Origin: CAZAYB01 sp964489215
GTDB taxonomy: Bacteria > Planctomycetota > Phycisphaerae > Sedimentisphaerales > Anaerohalosphaeraceae
Assembly: GCA_964489215.1 (NCBI GenBank)
Contig: CAZAYB010000084.1
Span: forward strand, 1 to 11,779
DNA: 11,779 nucleotides
Direction of reading: 5' to 3'
Shown: positions 1-6,630 of the stretch, piece by piece
How the letters are laid out: every line of letters starts with the position of its first letter
How positions within the stretch are numbered: position 1 is the stretch's first letter
Notes under the pieces: generated by a model
The model's input: only the letters and a program-made list of their open reading frames with translations
Told to the model about the DNA's origin: nothing
The model's database searches: none
Made by a program: the position numbers and the translations under genes

Positions 1-808
1 TATCAAAATGTTCCAGAATAACCTCTCCCCTTCTGCAAAGGTCAGGCTCAGCCGGCCTGGGCTTATTCTCAAACAACGCCCTGAGCTGTGAAAATATCCA
101 AGGATTTCCTATTGCTCCCCTCGCCGCGATAAACCCGTCAACTTTGCTCTCTTCGAAAACCTCTTTAGCCTTTTCAGCTTCAAAAACATCGCCGCTGCCT
201 ATTACCGTAAGTCCAGGCCATTGCTCCTTGACGCTTTTAATAATGCCCCAGTTTGCGTGTCCTCGATATTTATCAACAACGCTCCTGCCGTGTATCATAA
301 CTCCGTCGATTCGCTCACGGTCGGCGAAATCACATATTTGAAGAAATTTTTCCCTGCTCTGTTCGCTATTGTCAAACCCGCTGCGTATCTTAATCGTCAA
401 CGGCACACTAACCGCATCCCGGACACGCTTATAGATTTCAAAAATTTGAGCAGGCTTTTGCATCAAAGCTCCGCCTCTGCCCCTGCGTAGCACCTTGGGC
501 GCTGGACAGGCAAAATTCAGATCGATTGCATCGAAGCCGGATTTTTCAAAATTTGCCGCCGCTTCTGCCATTGTTTCTGCTTCTTTGCCGATTATCTGGG
601 CACCGACTGGATGAATATCGTCATTTGGAAGAAACTTAAGCTTTCTTATTGCTCTGGGATGAAGGGCTATCCGGTCAAGCATCATTCCGGTATAAGTTAA
701 TGGGCAACCGAATTTACGCGCTAGATTACGCATCGCCGTATCGGTATAACCGCTAAGCGGAGCCTGGAAAAAAGGAACATCTAAGCTTAAAGAACCTATT
801 TTAAGCAT
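1..808 (-). CDS. dusB: tRNA-dihydrouridine synthase, DusB-like (3' end beyond window)
   Basis: Flavoenzyme of the DUS family that reduces uridine to dihydrouridine in the tRNA D-loop, using FMN and NADPH, in the cytoplasm. The minus-strand frame opens with ATG at 808 and stays open to the left edge, giving 269 visible residues; DusB proteins usually have about 320-330, so roughly 50-60 C-terminal residues are missing. Visible motifs in order: the FMN-binding start QAPLSGYTD (15-23), GAQIIG (69-74), the catalytic-cysteine motif NFACPAPKV with Cys101, the IHGRS motif, SGDV, and the phosphate-binding ARGAIGNPWIF near the edge. The retained KV..R.RGGALM segment is typical of DusB/NifR3 rather than DusA. 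No strong Shine-Dalgarno sequence is seen before the start. It lies 92 bases downstream of the ferredoxin gene on the same strand and may be co-transcribed with it. DUS family membership is near certain; the B subtype is likely. Confidence 0.93.
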   Translation of the reverse strand, partial: MLKIGSLSLDVPFFQAPLSGYTDTAMRNLARKFGCPLTYTGMMLDRIALHPRAIRKLKFLPNDDIHPVGAQIIGKEAETMAEAAANFEKSGFDAIDLNFACPAPKVLRRGRGGALMQKPAQIFEIYKRVRDAVSVPLTIKIRSGFDNSEQSREKFLQICDFADRERIDGVMIHGRSVVDKYRGHANWGIIKSVKEQWPGLTVIGSGDVFEAEKAKEVFEESKVDGFIAARGAIGNPWIFSQLRALFENKPRPAEPDLCRRGEVILEHFD

Positions 809-900
809 AAAACTGCCGAAAAGCCATCTGTATGACTAAAAATCTGTTTTAAAAAACACTTACCTGCCACAATGATTTTTAGAAATCGAATAAAAAAATC

Positions 901-1083
901 CTATTCTATAATTATTGCCTCGACAGGACACTCATCAGCTGCCATCTGGGCATCTGCCTCCTGATCAGGAGGTACAACGTCAACCTTTACTTCAGCGATA
1001 TCGTCCCCCATCTCGAAAACAGCTGGGCAGTTATCTACACACAGCCCGCATGCTGTACAAGCATCAGTAACTTTTGCCTTCAT
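901..1083 (-). CDS. small [4Fe-4S] ferredoxin
   Basis: A 60-residue soluble electron carrier. It has the motif C9-x2-C12-x2-C15-x3-C19-P at the N-terminus and only a single C52-P near the C-terminus. This is the pattern of one-cluster ferredoxins (Thermotoga and Desulfovibrio type), in which C9, C12, C15 and C52 hold one [4Fe-4S] cluster; the second cluster motif of clostridial ferredoxins is missing. The middle is very acidic, as expected for a redox partner-docking protein. C19 has no visible partner cysteine, whereas in several family members the equivalent residue forms a disulfide. The start ATG at 1083 has a GGGGA-type ribosome binding site a few bases upstream. The gene begins 46 bases after the 3' end of the SRP RNA on the same strand with no terminator visible between them. 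Its redox partner cannot be told from the context. Confidence 0.9.
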   Translation of the reverse strand: MKAKVTDACTACGLCVDNCPAVFEMGDDIAEVKVDVVPPDQEADAQMAADECPVEAIIIE

Positions 1084-1129
1084 AATAAAATCCCCATTTC
1101 GTAAAGTAATAAAACATTTATAAAGGTAT

Positions 1130-1224
1130 GGCCGGGTTTACCACACACAGCAAGGCGAACGCTTATGGCTGCTCGGTTCCCCGCCTGACCAGGTTCACGT
1201 GCCCCACTTGCATGGGACCCGACC
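1130..1224 (-). ncRNA. ffs: signal recognition particle RNA, small bacterial type (4.5S)
   Basis: RNA core of the signal recognition particle, which binds Ffh and helps deliver nascent membrane and secreted proteins to the translocon. On the minus strand the conserved apical domain reads GGTCAGG, then CGG-GGAA-CCG (a GGAA tetraloop closed by three G-C pairs), then AGCAGC, which is the Ffh-binding hallmark. The 5' end GGTCGGGT pairs along 8 bases, with one G-U, to the 3' end ACCCGGCC, and this sets the approximate limits of about 95 nt. There is no room for an Alu domain, so it is the short 4.5S type. It is transcribed away from dnaX; an SRP RNA gene close to dnaX-recR is a known arrangement, for example in Bacillus, although here it is divergent. 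Ends are accurate to a few bases. Confidence 0.95.
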
Positions 1225-1235
1225 ATGAAAATCCC

Positions 1236-1264
1236 AATATAACACACATTTTTGAGCAATGCAA
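1236..1264 (-). promoter_or_regulatory. sigma70-type promoter of the SRP RNA gene
   Basis: On the minus strand TTGCAT (1264-1259) and TATATT (1241-1236) are separated by exactly 17 bases. The -10 box sits about 12 bases before the predicted 5' end of the SRP RNA, so transcription would start at the RNA itself. Position and spacing both fit; it has not been tested. Confidence 0.75.
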
Positions 1265-1277
1265 ATAAACAATTGAG

Positions 1278-1305
1278 TTGAATTATTATTATTATTATAT
1301 ATATT
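1278..1305 (+). promoter_or_regulatory. putative dnaX promoter with an ATT-repeat spacer
   Basis: TTGAAT (1278-1283) and TATATT (1300-1305) are 16 bases apart, about 68 bases before the dnaX start. The spacer is largely five tandem ATT units (1282-1296). It lies back to back with the SRP RNA promoter. The region is very AT-rich, so a chance match is possible. Confidence 0.5.
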
Positions 1306-1373
1306 AGAAGCTAATTCATTCATAAATGTAATGAAAAACAGAATAATTCGATTCTAAGGAAAGCTATCAGTTT

Positions 1374-3059
1374 ATGGCATACACTGTTCTGGCAAGAAGA
1401 TACAGGTCGCAGAGATTTGATGACGTTATAGGTCAGGATTCTGTAGCGGTAACGCTTAAAAACGCTATACAGTCCGGCAGGGTTGCACACGCATACCTCT
1501 TTTGCGGTACAAGAGGCGTTGGAAAAACAACTATGGCAAGAATACTCGCAAAAAGCCTCAATTGCCTAAATTCCGACCAGCCGACCACCAAACCATGCCT
1601 AAAATGTGACAGCTGTGTATCAATTAACCTTGGCGAAGACATAGACGTTGTCGAAATCGACGGTGCCTCCAACACGGGCGTCGAAAATATCAGACAGCTG
1701 CGGGAAAATGCTCTCTACAGACCCGCTCGTGCAAGATTCAAAATATACATCATAGACGAAGTGCACATGCTCAGCACAGGAGCCTTCAATGCACTTTTGA
1801 AAATACTCGAAGAACCCCCGGAACATGTAAAGTTCATCTTTGCGACTACTGAACCAAACAAAATCCTGCCGACCATACAGTCAAGGTGTCAGCGTTTCGA
1901 TTTTGCCAATATACCCCCAACTACGATAGCAAAACAGCTCCAAAAAGTACTTGACGAAGAAAAAGTCAAATATGACAACGATTTGCTGGTCAGAATCAGC
2001 AGACTCGCAAACGGTTCAATGAGGGATGGCCTTAGCCTGCTCGACAAACTACTGAGCACAGGAGAAAAAAAGCTCAATGTCGAACTGCTCGAGGACTTCC
2101 TCGGTCAGCCCGGCCTCGAACAGATAATAAAGCTCGTAACCGACATTGCAGAGCACGACGCATCAAGCGTACTTGTATCTCTAAACGACCTCTTGAACAG
2201 CGGAAAAACCGCTTACCAGGTTGTCGATTCTCTTTGCGAATACATGCGGGACCTGATGGTACTAAGTGCTGCAGGCGAAAATGATGACCTTATTGTGCTC
2301 ACGGCAGAACAAAAATCAGCTGCCGGAAAGCTTGTTAATTTGTTCGACCTGCCAGCCATAATATACGCTATTACCACTCTCGAAAAATTGCGTTGGGCCG
2401 TAAAAACTGCCGACAACCCCAGGCCTCTGCTCGAGGCTGCCTTGCTCAGACTCACTCTTAGCGAGCATTTTATGGCTATTTCAGAGATTTTGAAGTCCGC
2501 ACAGACACAGAAAATATCCCCAAACCAGTCTCAAACATCTGCTAAAGCCAGCGTAAAAAAAAACGCTCCCCTGAATAATAAAGAAAACAGTTCCCCAGCC
2601 CATACCACTGACGAATCAAAGGATTCTATTGATATAAAAATACCCGCAGATTTTGAATCTATAAAGAAAAACTGGCCTGAGATACTAAATGTATTAAAGA
2701 AAAATTCACCTGCAGGAACCTTCATGGCAAATTCTCAACCCGCAGATTTTGCAAACGGCCGTCTAACCATTGCTTTTTCAAAAGAACAGATGCTGCAGAT
2801 GCAGATGTGTCAAAAACGCTCAGAAAGAATTTCCAGCATTATCTCCAGAATAATCGACACGGACATATCTATAAATACCGTGGAAGCATCAGGCCCTCAG
2901 GACCAAAAAAAGATAACCCGAAAAAAGCCTCCGGGCGCCCGAATCAGCACTGTACAAAGAGAAAAAGCCCTGGCCGACCCTGGCGTTCAGATGCTCCTGA
3001 ACTGCTTTAACGCTCAGACAACCGACATTTCTCTGGAAAAGGACTCATCAAATGACTAA
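1374..3059 (+). CDS. dnaX: DNA polymerase III subunit gamma/tau
   Basis: Clamp-loader ATPase of the replicative polymerase: gamma/tau with delta and delta' opens the sliding clamp and places it on primed DNA, and the tau form also ties the polymerase to the helicase. Full length is 561 residues. Visible parts: N-terminal YTVLARRYR..RFDDVIGQ, Walker A GTRGVGKTT (45-53), a zinc site C64/C75/C78/C81, Walker B DEVH (128-131) and sensor/arginine-finger motif SRC (170-172). A helical collar to about residue 370 follows, then a low-complexity linker and a C-terminal domain at about 430-510. ATG 1374 matches the family start; a weak AAGGA lies at 1356-1360. The last 8 bases overlap recR. A run of nine A in the linker may cause production of the shorter gamma form (see its own entry). 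The C-terminal part differs from E. coli tau and resembles the shorter tau tails of other bacteria. Confidence 0.97.
   Translation: MAYTVLARRYRSQRFDDVIGQDSVAVTLKNAIQSGRVAHAYLFCGTRGVGKTTMARILAKSLNCLNSDQPTTKPCLKCDSCVSINLGEDIDVVEIDGASNTGVENIRQLRENALYRPARARFKIYIIDEVHMLSTGAFNALLKILEEPPEHVKFIFATTEPNKILPTIQSRCQRFDFANIPPTTIAKQLQKVLDEEKVKYDNDLLVRISRLANGSMRDGLSLLDKLLSTGEKKLNVELLEDFLGQPGLEQIIKLVTDIAEHDASSVLVSLNDLLNSGKTAYQVVDSLCEYMRDLMVLSAAGENDDLIVLTAEQKSAAGKLVNLFDLPAIIYAITTLEKLRWAVKTADNPRPLLEAALLRLTLSEHFMAISEILKSAQTQKISPNQSQTSAKASVKKNAPLNNKENSSPAHTTDESKDSIDIKIPADFESIKKNWPEILNVLKKNSPAGTFMANSQPADFANGRLTIAFSKEQMLQMQMCQKRSERISSIISRIIDTDISINTVEASGPQDQKKITRKKPPGARISTVQREKALADPGVQMLLNCFNAQTTDISLEKDSSND
2555..2563 (+). 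promoter_or_regulatory. probable programmed slippage site (A9) in dnaX
   Basis: Nine consecutive A bases fall at codons 394-397, in the linker between the clamp-loader core and the tau-specific domain. Read in frame the gene continues. After a -1 ribosomal shift, or an extra A in the mRNA, it meets TAA TAA at 2576-2581. After a +1 shift, or loss of one A, it meets TGA at 2572-2574. Either event gives a protein of about 400 residues that keeps the AAA+ and collar domains, i.e. a gamma subunit. Thermus thermophilus dnaX is known to make gamma by transcriptional slippage on a run of nine A. The A-run and the stops are seen directly; that slippage occurs here is inferred. Confidence 0.65.
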
Positions 3060-3657
3060 CCCTGCATACACAAAGAGTCTAAACGAGCTGATTGAGCAGT
3101 TCTCAAACCTGCCCGGAATTGGTAAAAAAACCGCAGAAAGACTTGCTTTCCACATCCTAAAAACCAACAAAAACGACGCAATGGCACTTGCACGCTCAAT
3201 TGCGGATGTCAAAAACAATATCAGGCAGTGTAAACGATGTTTCAATCTCAGCGAATCCGAACTCTGTAAAATCTGCACCGATTCAAGGCGTCAAAATGAT
3301 ACAATTTGTGTCGTCGAACAGCCAAAGGATATAATCAGCCTGGAAAAAACAGGTATTTGCAGATGGCTTTATCACGTACTAAATGGCCACATTGCGCCTC
3401 TGGAAGGCATAGAAGCCTCGGACCTGACCATCGACGATCTTGTCAGGAGGATAAAAAACGAGGGAATAAAGGAAGTGGTAATGGCAACAAATCCGACCCT
3501 TGAAGGAGATGGGACCGCATTGTACATATCTTCACTGCTGGAACCTATGGGTATAAAAATAACCAGGCTCGCAAGGGGGCTGCCAACCGGAACAACGATT
3601 GAATTTGCTTCCGGTTCGATACTCGCAGACGCAATTATGGGCAGGCAAAAGCTTTAG
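3052..3657 (+). CDS. recR: recombination mediator protein RecR
   Basis: Ring-forming DNA-binding protein of the RecFOR pathway, which with RecO helps load RecA on SSB-coated gaps during post-replicative repair. The 201-residue length is normal. Domains in order: helix-hairpin-helix LPGIGKKTAERLAF (20-33), a four-cysteine zinc site C60/C63/C72/C75, and a TOPRIM domain starting at VVE (87-89) with the ATNPTLEGDGTA block (145-156), then the C-terminal segment with LPTGTTIEFAS (Walker-B-like in the family). The ATG lies inside the 3' end of dnaX (8-base overlap) with AAAAGGA about 8 bases upstream, so translation is probably coupled. Many bacteria have ybaB between dnaX and recR; it is absent here. 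Confidence 0.97.
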   Translation: MTNPAYTKSLNELIEQFSNLPGIGKKTAERLAFHILKTNKNDAMALARSIADVKNNIRQCKRCFNLSESELCKICTDSRRQNDTICVVEQPKDIISLEKTGICRWLYHVLNGHIAPLEGIEASDLTIDDLVRRIKNEGIKEVVMATNPTLEGDGTALYISSLLEPMGIKITRLARGLPTGTTIEFASGSILADAIMGRQKL

Positions 3658-3721
3658 GCTCCATTTAGAGTAGGTATTACGCCCCATTTTCACCATTTTC
3701 AAGATATTTCCTGCAATTATA

Positions 3722-3750
3722 TTGATTTTTCACTCAAAATATCTTACTAT
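3722..3750 (+). promoter_or_regulatory. putative promoter of the GH172-like gene
   Basis: TTGATT (3722-3727) and TACTAT (3745-3750) are 17 bases apart, predicting a transcript start near 3757, about 20 bases before the chosen ATG. This also argues against the possible upstream TTG start at 3722, which would fall inside the -35 box. Confidence 0.55.
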
Positions 3751-3778
3751 GTTAACAATCTTTTCGAAGGGGAAGAAT

Positions 3779-5503
3779 ATGAGAAAAATGGGGATAGGGT
3801 GTCTGTGTTTTTTTTCGTTTCTGATTTATTTATCTTTAACGGTCAATCTTTCTGCGTCAGCAGGTTATAAGGCTTATCAATGGCACCAGCTCTATACGTT
3901 AAAAGGTGCCCATACCTACAATTTAGCATCAAGTTATGCAAGAAACCTGGGCAATAATGACTATTCATGGTACGACTCATCGTCTTCTCTGGTAACCTCA
4001 CAATCATGGCAAACCGTAAGGCAGATACAGGGACCTGGCGTTATTTACCGCTTCTGGATGCCCCGGTATACCGCTGATAAAAATTTCAACTTGAAAATCT
4101 ATTTTGATGGCCAGACGGAACCAGCTATAGACACAGACACACAAAACTTCTTCTCGGGAGAATTTAGCTATTTCGATTCCTCGCTTATCTTTGCTTCGGC
4201 AGGGGGGCTCGCCTGTTATGAACCTCTTTTATTTGAAGACTCTGTAACAATTATGATGGAGAATCAGCAGATACAATCATGGCTGGACGGAAATCTCTAT
4301 CAATTCGATTATATAAAGCTGCCCCAGGCCGCCCAGGTCGATTCTTACGACGGTACTTTAACAACTCAGCAGCAAACCGACCGTCAGAATTTAATCTCAA
4401 TGATTACAAATTCAGGTTCACATCCAGATGGCTCCGACCCAAACCAGCAGACAGTTCAACACTCCGACTGGCAAATCGACCCCAGCCATTCGCTTGATAT
4501 AAACCTCACCGGTCCCGGTACAGTGCGAAGTATATACCTCGATGTCAACGATCTAACCGACCAGCAGCTTTCAGAGCTGATTCTCAAGGTCTTTTACGAT
4601 AGCTCTCAAAACCCGGCCGTAAAAGTAAGCGTTGCGGACTTTTTCGCTGCTGGTTTCAACAGACCGCCATACAAAACAATATACATCGGAACCGACTCAT
4701 CTGGAAACACCGATGGCTTTTATTGCCACCTGCCAATGCCGTACGAAGAATCTATACTTATTAGTCTTGAAAATACTTCTTTGGCCCCAATGGCAGGCCA
4801 ATCCTTTAAAGTTGACTACTCTGTCGCTGAGCACCTTCAAAGGGTATGTTACCTCTACGCCAAAACCAGCACCTCAACCGTAAGCACTTTTGACGATGAA
4901 TACTATCACACCGTCCTCGACATTACAGGCACAGGCCGTTACATAGGAGGATTTACTTACTTCCGGCAGGTTGCTTTTCCAAATCAGCCGAACGTCAGCT
5001 TTCTTGAAGGTGACGACATCATCATCGTTGATGGTTCATTACAGACCAACGGTACAAGTATAGATGCCGCTTTTAACGGAGGCTACGCATACACAAGAAA
5101 AATTCAATCCGAGGACAACCCCGTCTCCGCAATCCAACCGCTTGGCGGCCTGATATATTTCAATGACTCCTCAGCCCAGGGACAGACAGGCACAATTATT
5201 TCCGAACAGTTAAGATGGCGAATCGCAGATGCCGTGCCTTTCGAAAATTCCATACAGGTAAAGTTTGAGGATCTCTACGCAAGGAACGGTGCCGTTTTTC
5301 GTTCTGTAGCTTTCTGGTACCAGCTGCCGTATCTGATTGAGGATATAAACACCGATCATAACGTCGACATAGACGACCTGATCCAGATATCGGAAAACTG
5401 GCTCGATAATCAGTGCGGCAATTGTAATAACTGCGACCTCAACTTCGATTACAAAGTAAACATTCTTGACCTGGCCCTGTTTTCAGACAAATGGGGAATT
5501 TAA
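3779..5503 (+). CDS. secreted DUF2961/GH172-like protein with dockerin-type C-terminus
   Basis: Probable exported protein acting on sugar polymers. Known GH172 (DUF2961) enzymes are fructofuranosidases or D-arabinofuranosidases; the substrate here cannot be read from the sequence. The ATG at 3779 is preferred because AAGGGGA lies 5 bases before it; it gives 574 residues. Residues 1-28 form a signal peptide (basic start, long hydrophobic core, ASA before Gly). Family features: the N-terminal region with SSYARN, IQGPGVIYRFWMP and LKIYFDGQTEP, and a later block FLEGDDIIIVDG (Glu410) followed by GTSIDAAFNGGY. In active relatives the second block usually reads GTGTEDYF with a catalytic Glu; here that position appears to be Asp429 and the next residues are Ala-Ala. 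Residues about 520-574 hold two calcium-binding dockerin-like repeats (DINTDHNVDIDDL and DLNFDYKVNILDL, each ending in a Trp). The gene stands alone, facing pyk. Family is likely; activity is uncertain. Confidence 0.82.
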   Translation: MRKMGIGCLCFFSFLIYLSLTVNLSASAGYKAYQWHQLYTLKGAHTYNLASSYARNLGNNDYSWYDSSSSLVTSQSWQTVRQIQGPGVIYRFWMPRYTADKNFNLKIYFDGQTEPAIDTDTQNFFSGEFSYFDSSLIFASAGGLACYEPLLFEDSVTIMMENQQIQSWLDGNLYQFDYIKLPQAAQVDSYDGTLTTQQQTDRQNLISMITNSGSHPDGSDPNQQTVQHSDWQIDPSHSLDINLTGPGTVRSIYLDVNDLTDQQLSELILKVFYDSSQNPAVKVSVADFFAAGFNRPPYKTIYIGTDSSGNTDGFYCHLPMPYEESILISLENTSLAPMAGQSFKVDYSVAEHLQRVCYLYAKTSTSTVSTFDDEYYHTVLDITGTGRYIGGFTYFRQVAFPNQPNVSFLEGDDIIIVDGSLQTNGTSIDAAFNGGYAYTRKIQSEDNPVSAIQPLGGLIYFNDSSAQGQTGTIISEQLRWRIADAVPFENSIQVKFEDLYARNGAVFRSVAFWYQLPYLIEDINTDHNVDIDDLIQISENWLDNQCGNCNNCDLNFDYKVNILDLALFSDKWGI

Positions 5504-5574
5504 CGCTTTACTTAAAAGCCCTGACTATCCTTTGCTGCCCACTGATATTCTCTGACTATTACCTGACTGTTCAT

Positions 5575-6612
5575 TTACTGTGACTGTTTATAATCCGCCC
5601 CGTGGGCCTCTGTGTACTTGATTATTTCATTCATCATCTCCACGGATTCTGCCGCATACTTCCCAACCGCGCTCTCTGCAGAAAGCATTACATAATCACT
5701 GCCGTCAAGTATCGCGTTAGTAACATCGGAAACTTCAGCTCTGGTAGGTCTGCTATTCTCTGTCATACTCTCAAGCATCTGAGTTGCAGTAATACAAAAT
5801 CTGCCCGCTTCTTTACTTTTTCTAATTATCATTTTCTGAAGTATAGCTACTGTATGAATTGGCATAGCAACTCCAAGGTCACCCCTGGCTATCATTATCC
5901 CGTCCGATGCTTCAATGATGGATTCGAGGTTCGCTATTGCCGTCTTGCTTTCTATCTTAGATATTATCCTGCAGTTCGGATGGCCAGGCTTGATAAGCTC
6001 TCTGACCTCATTTACATCAGAAGCTGATCTTACAAAAGACAGGGCCGCGTAATCCAGTTTTTGATCGATTATAAAGTCAATATGAGATCGGTCCTTTTCC
6101 GTTAATCCCTCAAATTCAAGCTCAGAATCTGGGATGTTTATTCCTTTACGCTCCTTAAGAACGCCCGGACAAACAACAACTGCCTTAATTACATGCTCCA
6201 AACTTTCTTTTACTTTCAATGAAATATTGCCGTCGTCCATATATATAATATGATTCGGCTTAATAACCGACAAATCGCCCTTGTAATCAAAAGGGATAAC
6301 TCGGTCAGAAGATGATTTTTCAATATCGTTTCTTAAGCTGACTGTATTGTTTTTATTAAGTTCCCTGGTTTTAGTACCTGAAAACCTGCCCACTCTGATT
6401 CTGAAACCCTCAAGGTCGCCCAGTATCTTAATAGCTCGCCTGTATTTCTTGTTAAGTTTCCTGACAAGGTCAATTACTTCACAATGTTTAGACAGTGAAC
6501 CATGTGAAAAATTAAGCCGAACAACGTCCAGCCCAAATTTGAACATCTTTCTCAATGTGGTATAGTCGCTCGAAGCTGGCCCCGCGGTAGCGACAATTTT
6601 CACTTTTGCCAT
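5575..6612 (-). CDS. pyk: pyruvate kinase lacking the C-terminal domain
   Basis: Transfers phosphate from phosphoenolpyruvate to ADP, giving pyruvate and ATP, the last step of glycolysis. The protein has 345 residues against about 470 for standard enzymes. The barrel (A) and lid (B) domains are present: TAGPAS (9-14), RLNFSHG (32-38), DLEGFRIRVG (66-75; the usual Pro after Gly is Phe), MDDGNI, the KGINIPD block, the active-site segment IISKIES with Lys219 and Glu221, ARGDLGV with Asp245, ITATQMLESM and RPTRAEVSDV, ending soon after SAESAVGKYAAES. The match ends just where the allosteric C-domain would begin. The 71 bases to the next gene cannot hold the lost domain, so this is not a simple frameshift. 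ATG 6612 has AGGGA about 9 bases upstream. It follows the nitroreductase gene by 18 bases, likely in one operon. Catalysis seems possible; normal effector control by the C-domain is not. Confidence 0.9.
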   Translation of the reverse strand: MAKVKIVATAGPASSDYTTLRKMFKFGLDVVRLNFSHGSLSKHCEVIDLVRKLNKKYRRAIKILGDLEGFRIRVGRFSGTKTRELNKNNTVSLRNDIEKSSSDRVIPFDYKGDLSVIKPNHIIYMDDGNISLKVKESLEHVIKAVVVCPGVLKERKGINIPDSELEFEGLTEKDRSHIDFIIDQKLDYAALSFVRSASDVNEVRELIKPGHPNCRIISKIESKTAIANLESIIEASDGIMIARGDLGVAMPIHTVAILQKMIIRKSKEAGRFCITATQMLESMTENSRPTRAEVSDVTNAILDGSDYVMLSAESAVGKYAAESVEMMNEIIKYTEAHGADYKQSQ

Positions 6613-6630
6613 CTGATAATTCCCTGAACC

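Noticed and set aside
144..490. Two plus-strand frames of 65 and 89 residues at the left edge
   Set aside because: Both are antisense to the dusB reading frame, whose motifs are continuous across this stretch.
2807..3010. A AAA AAG heptamer at 2906-2912 in dnaX, identical to the E. coli slippery site and followed by an open -1 frame to 3010
   Set aside because: It lies near the C-terminus, so a shift would only swap the last 48 residues for 32 others and would not make gamma. The following CGGGCGCCCG cannot form a good hairpin. The A9 site upstream fits far better.
3722..3778. Upstream TTG start adding 19 residues to the GH172-like protein
   Set aside because: It has no ribosome site, lies in the putative -35 box, and would place 19 extra residues before a normal signal peptide; ATG 3779 has a strong site.
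5602..6027. 141-residue plus-strand frame opposite pyruvate kinase
   Set aside because: Antisense to conserved pyk motifs, with no ribosome site or recognisable domain.
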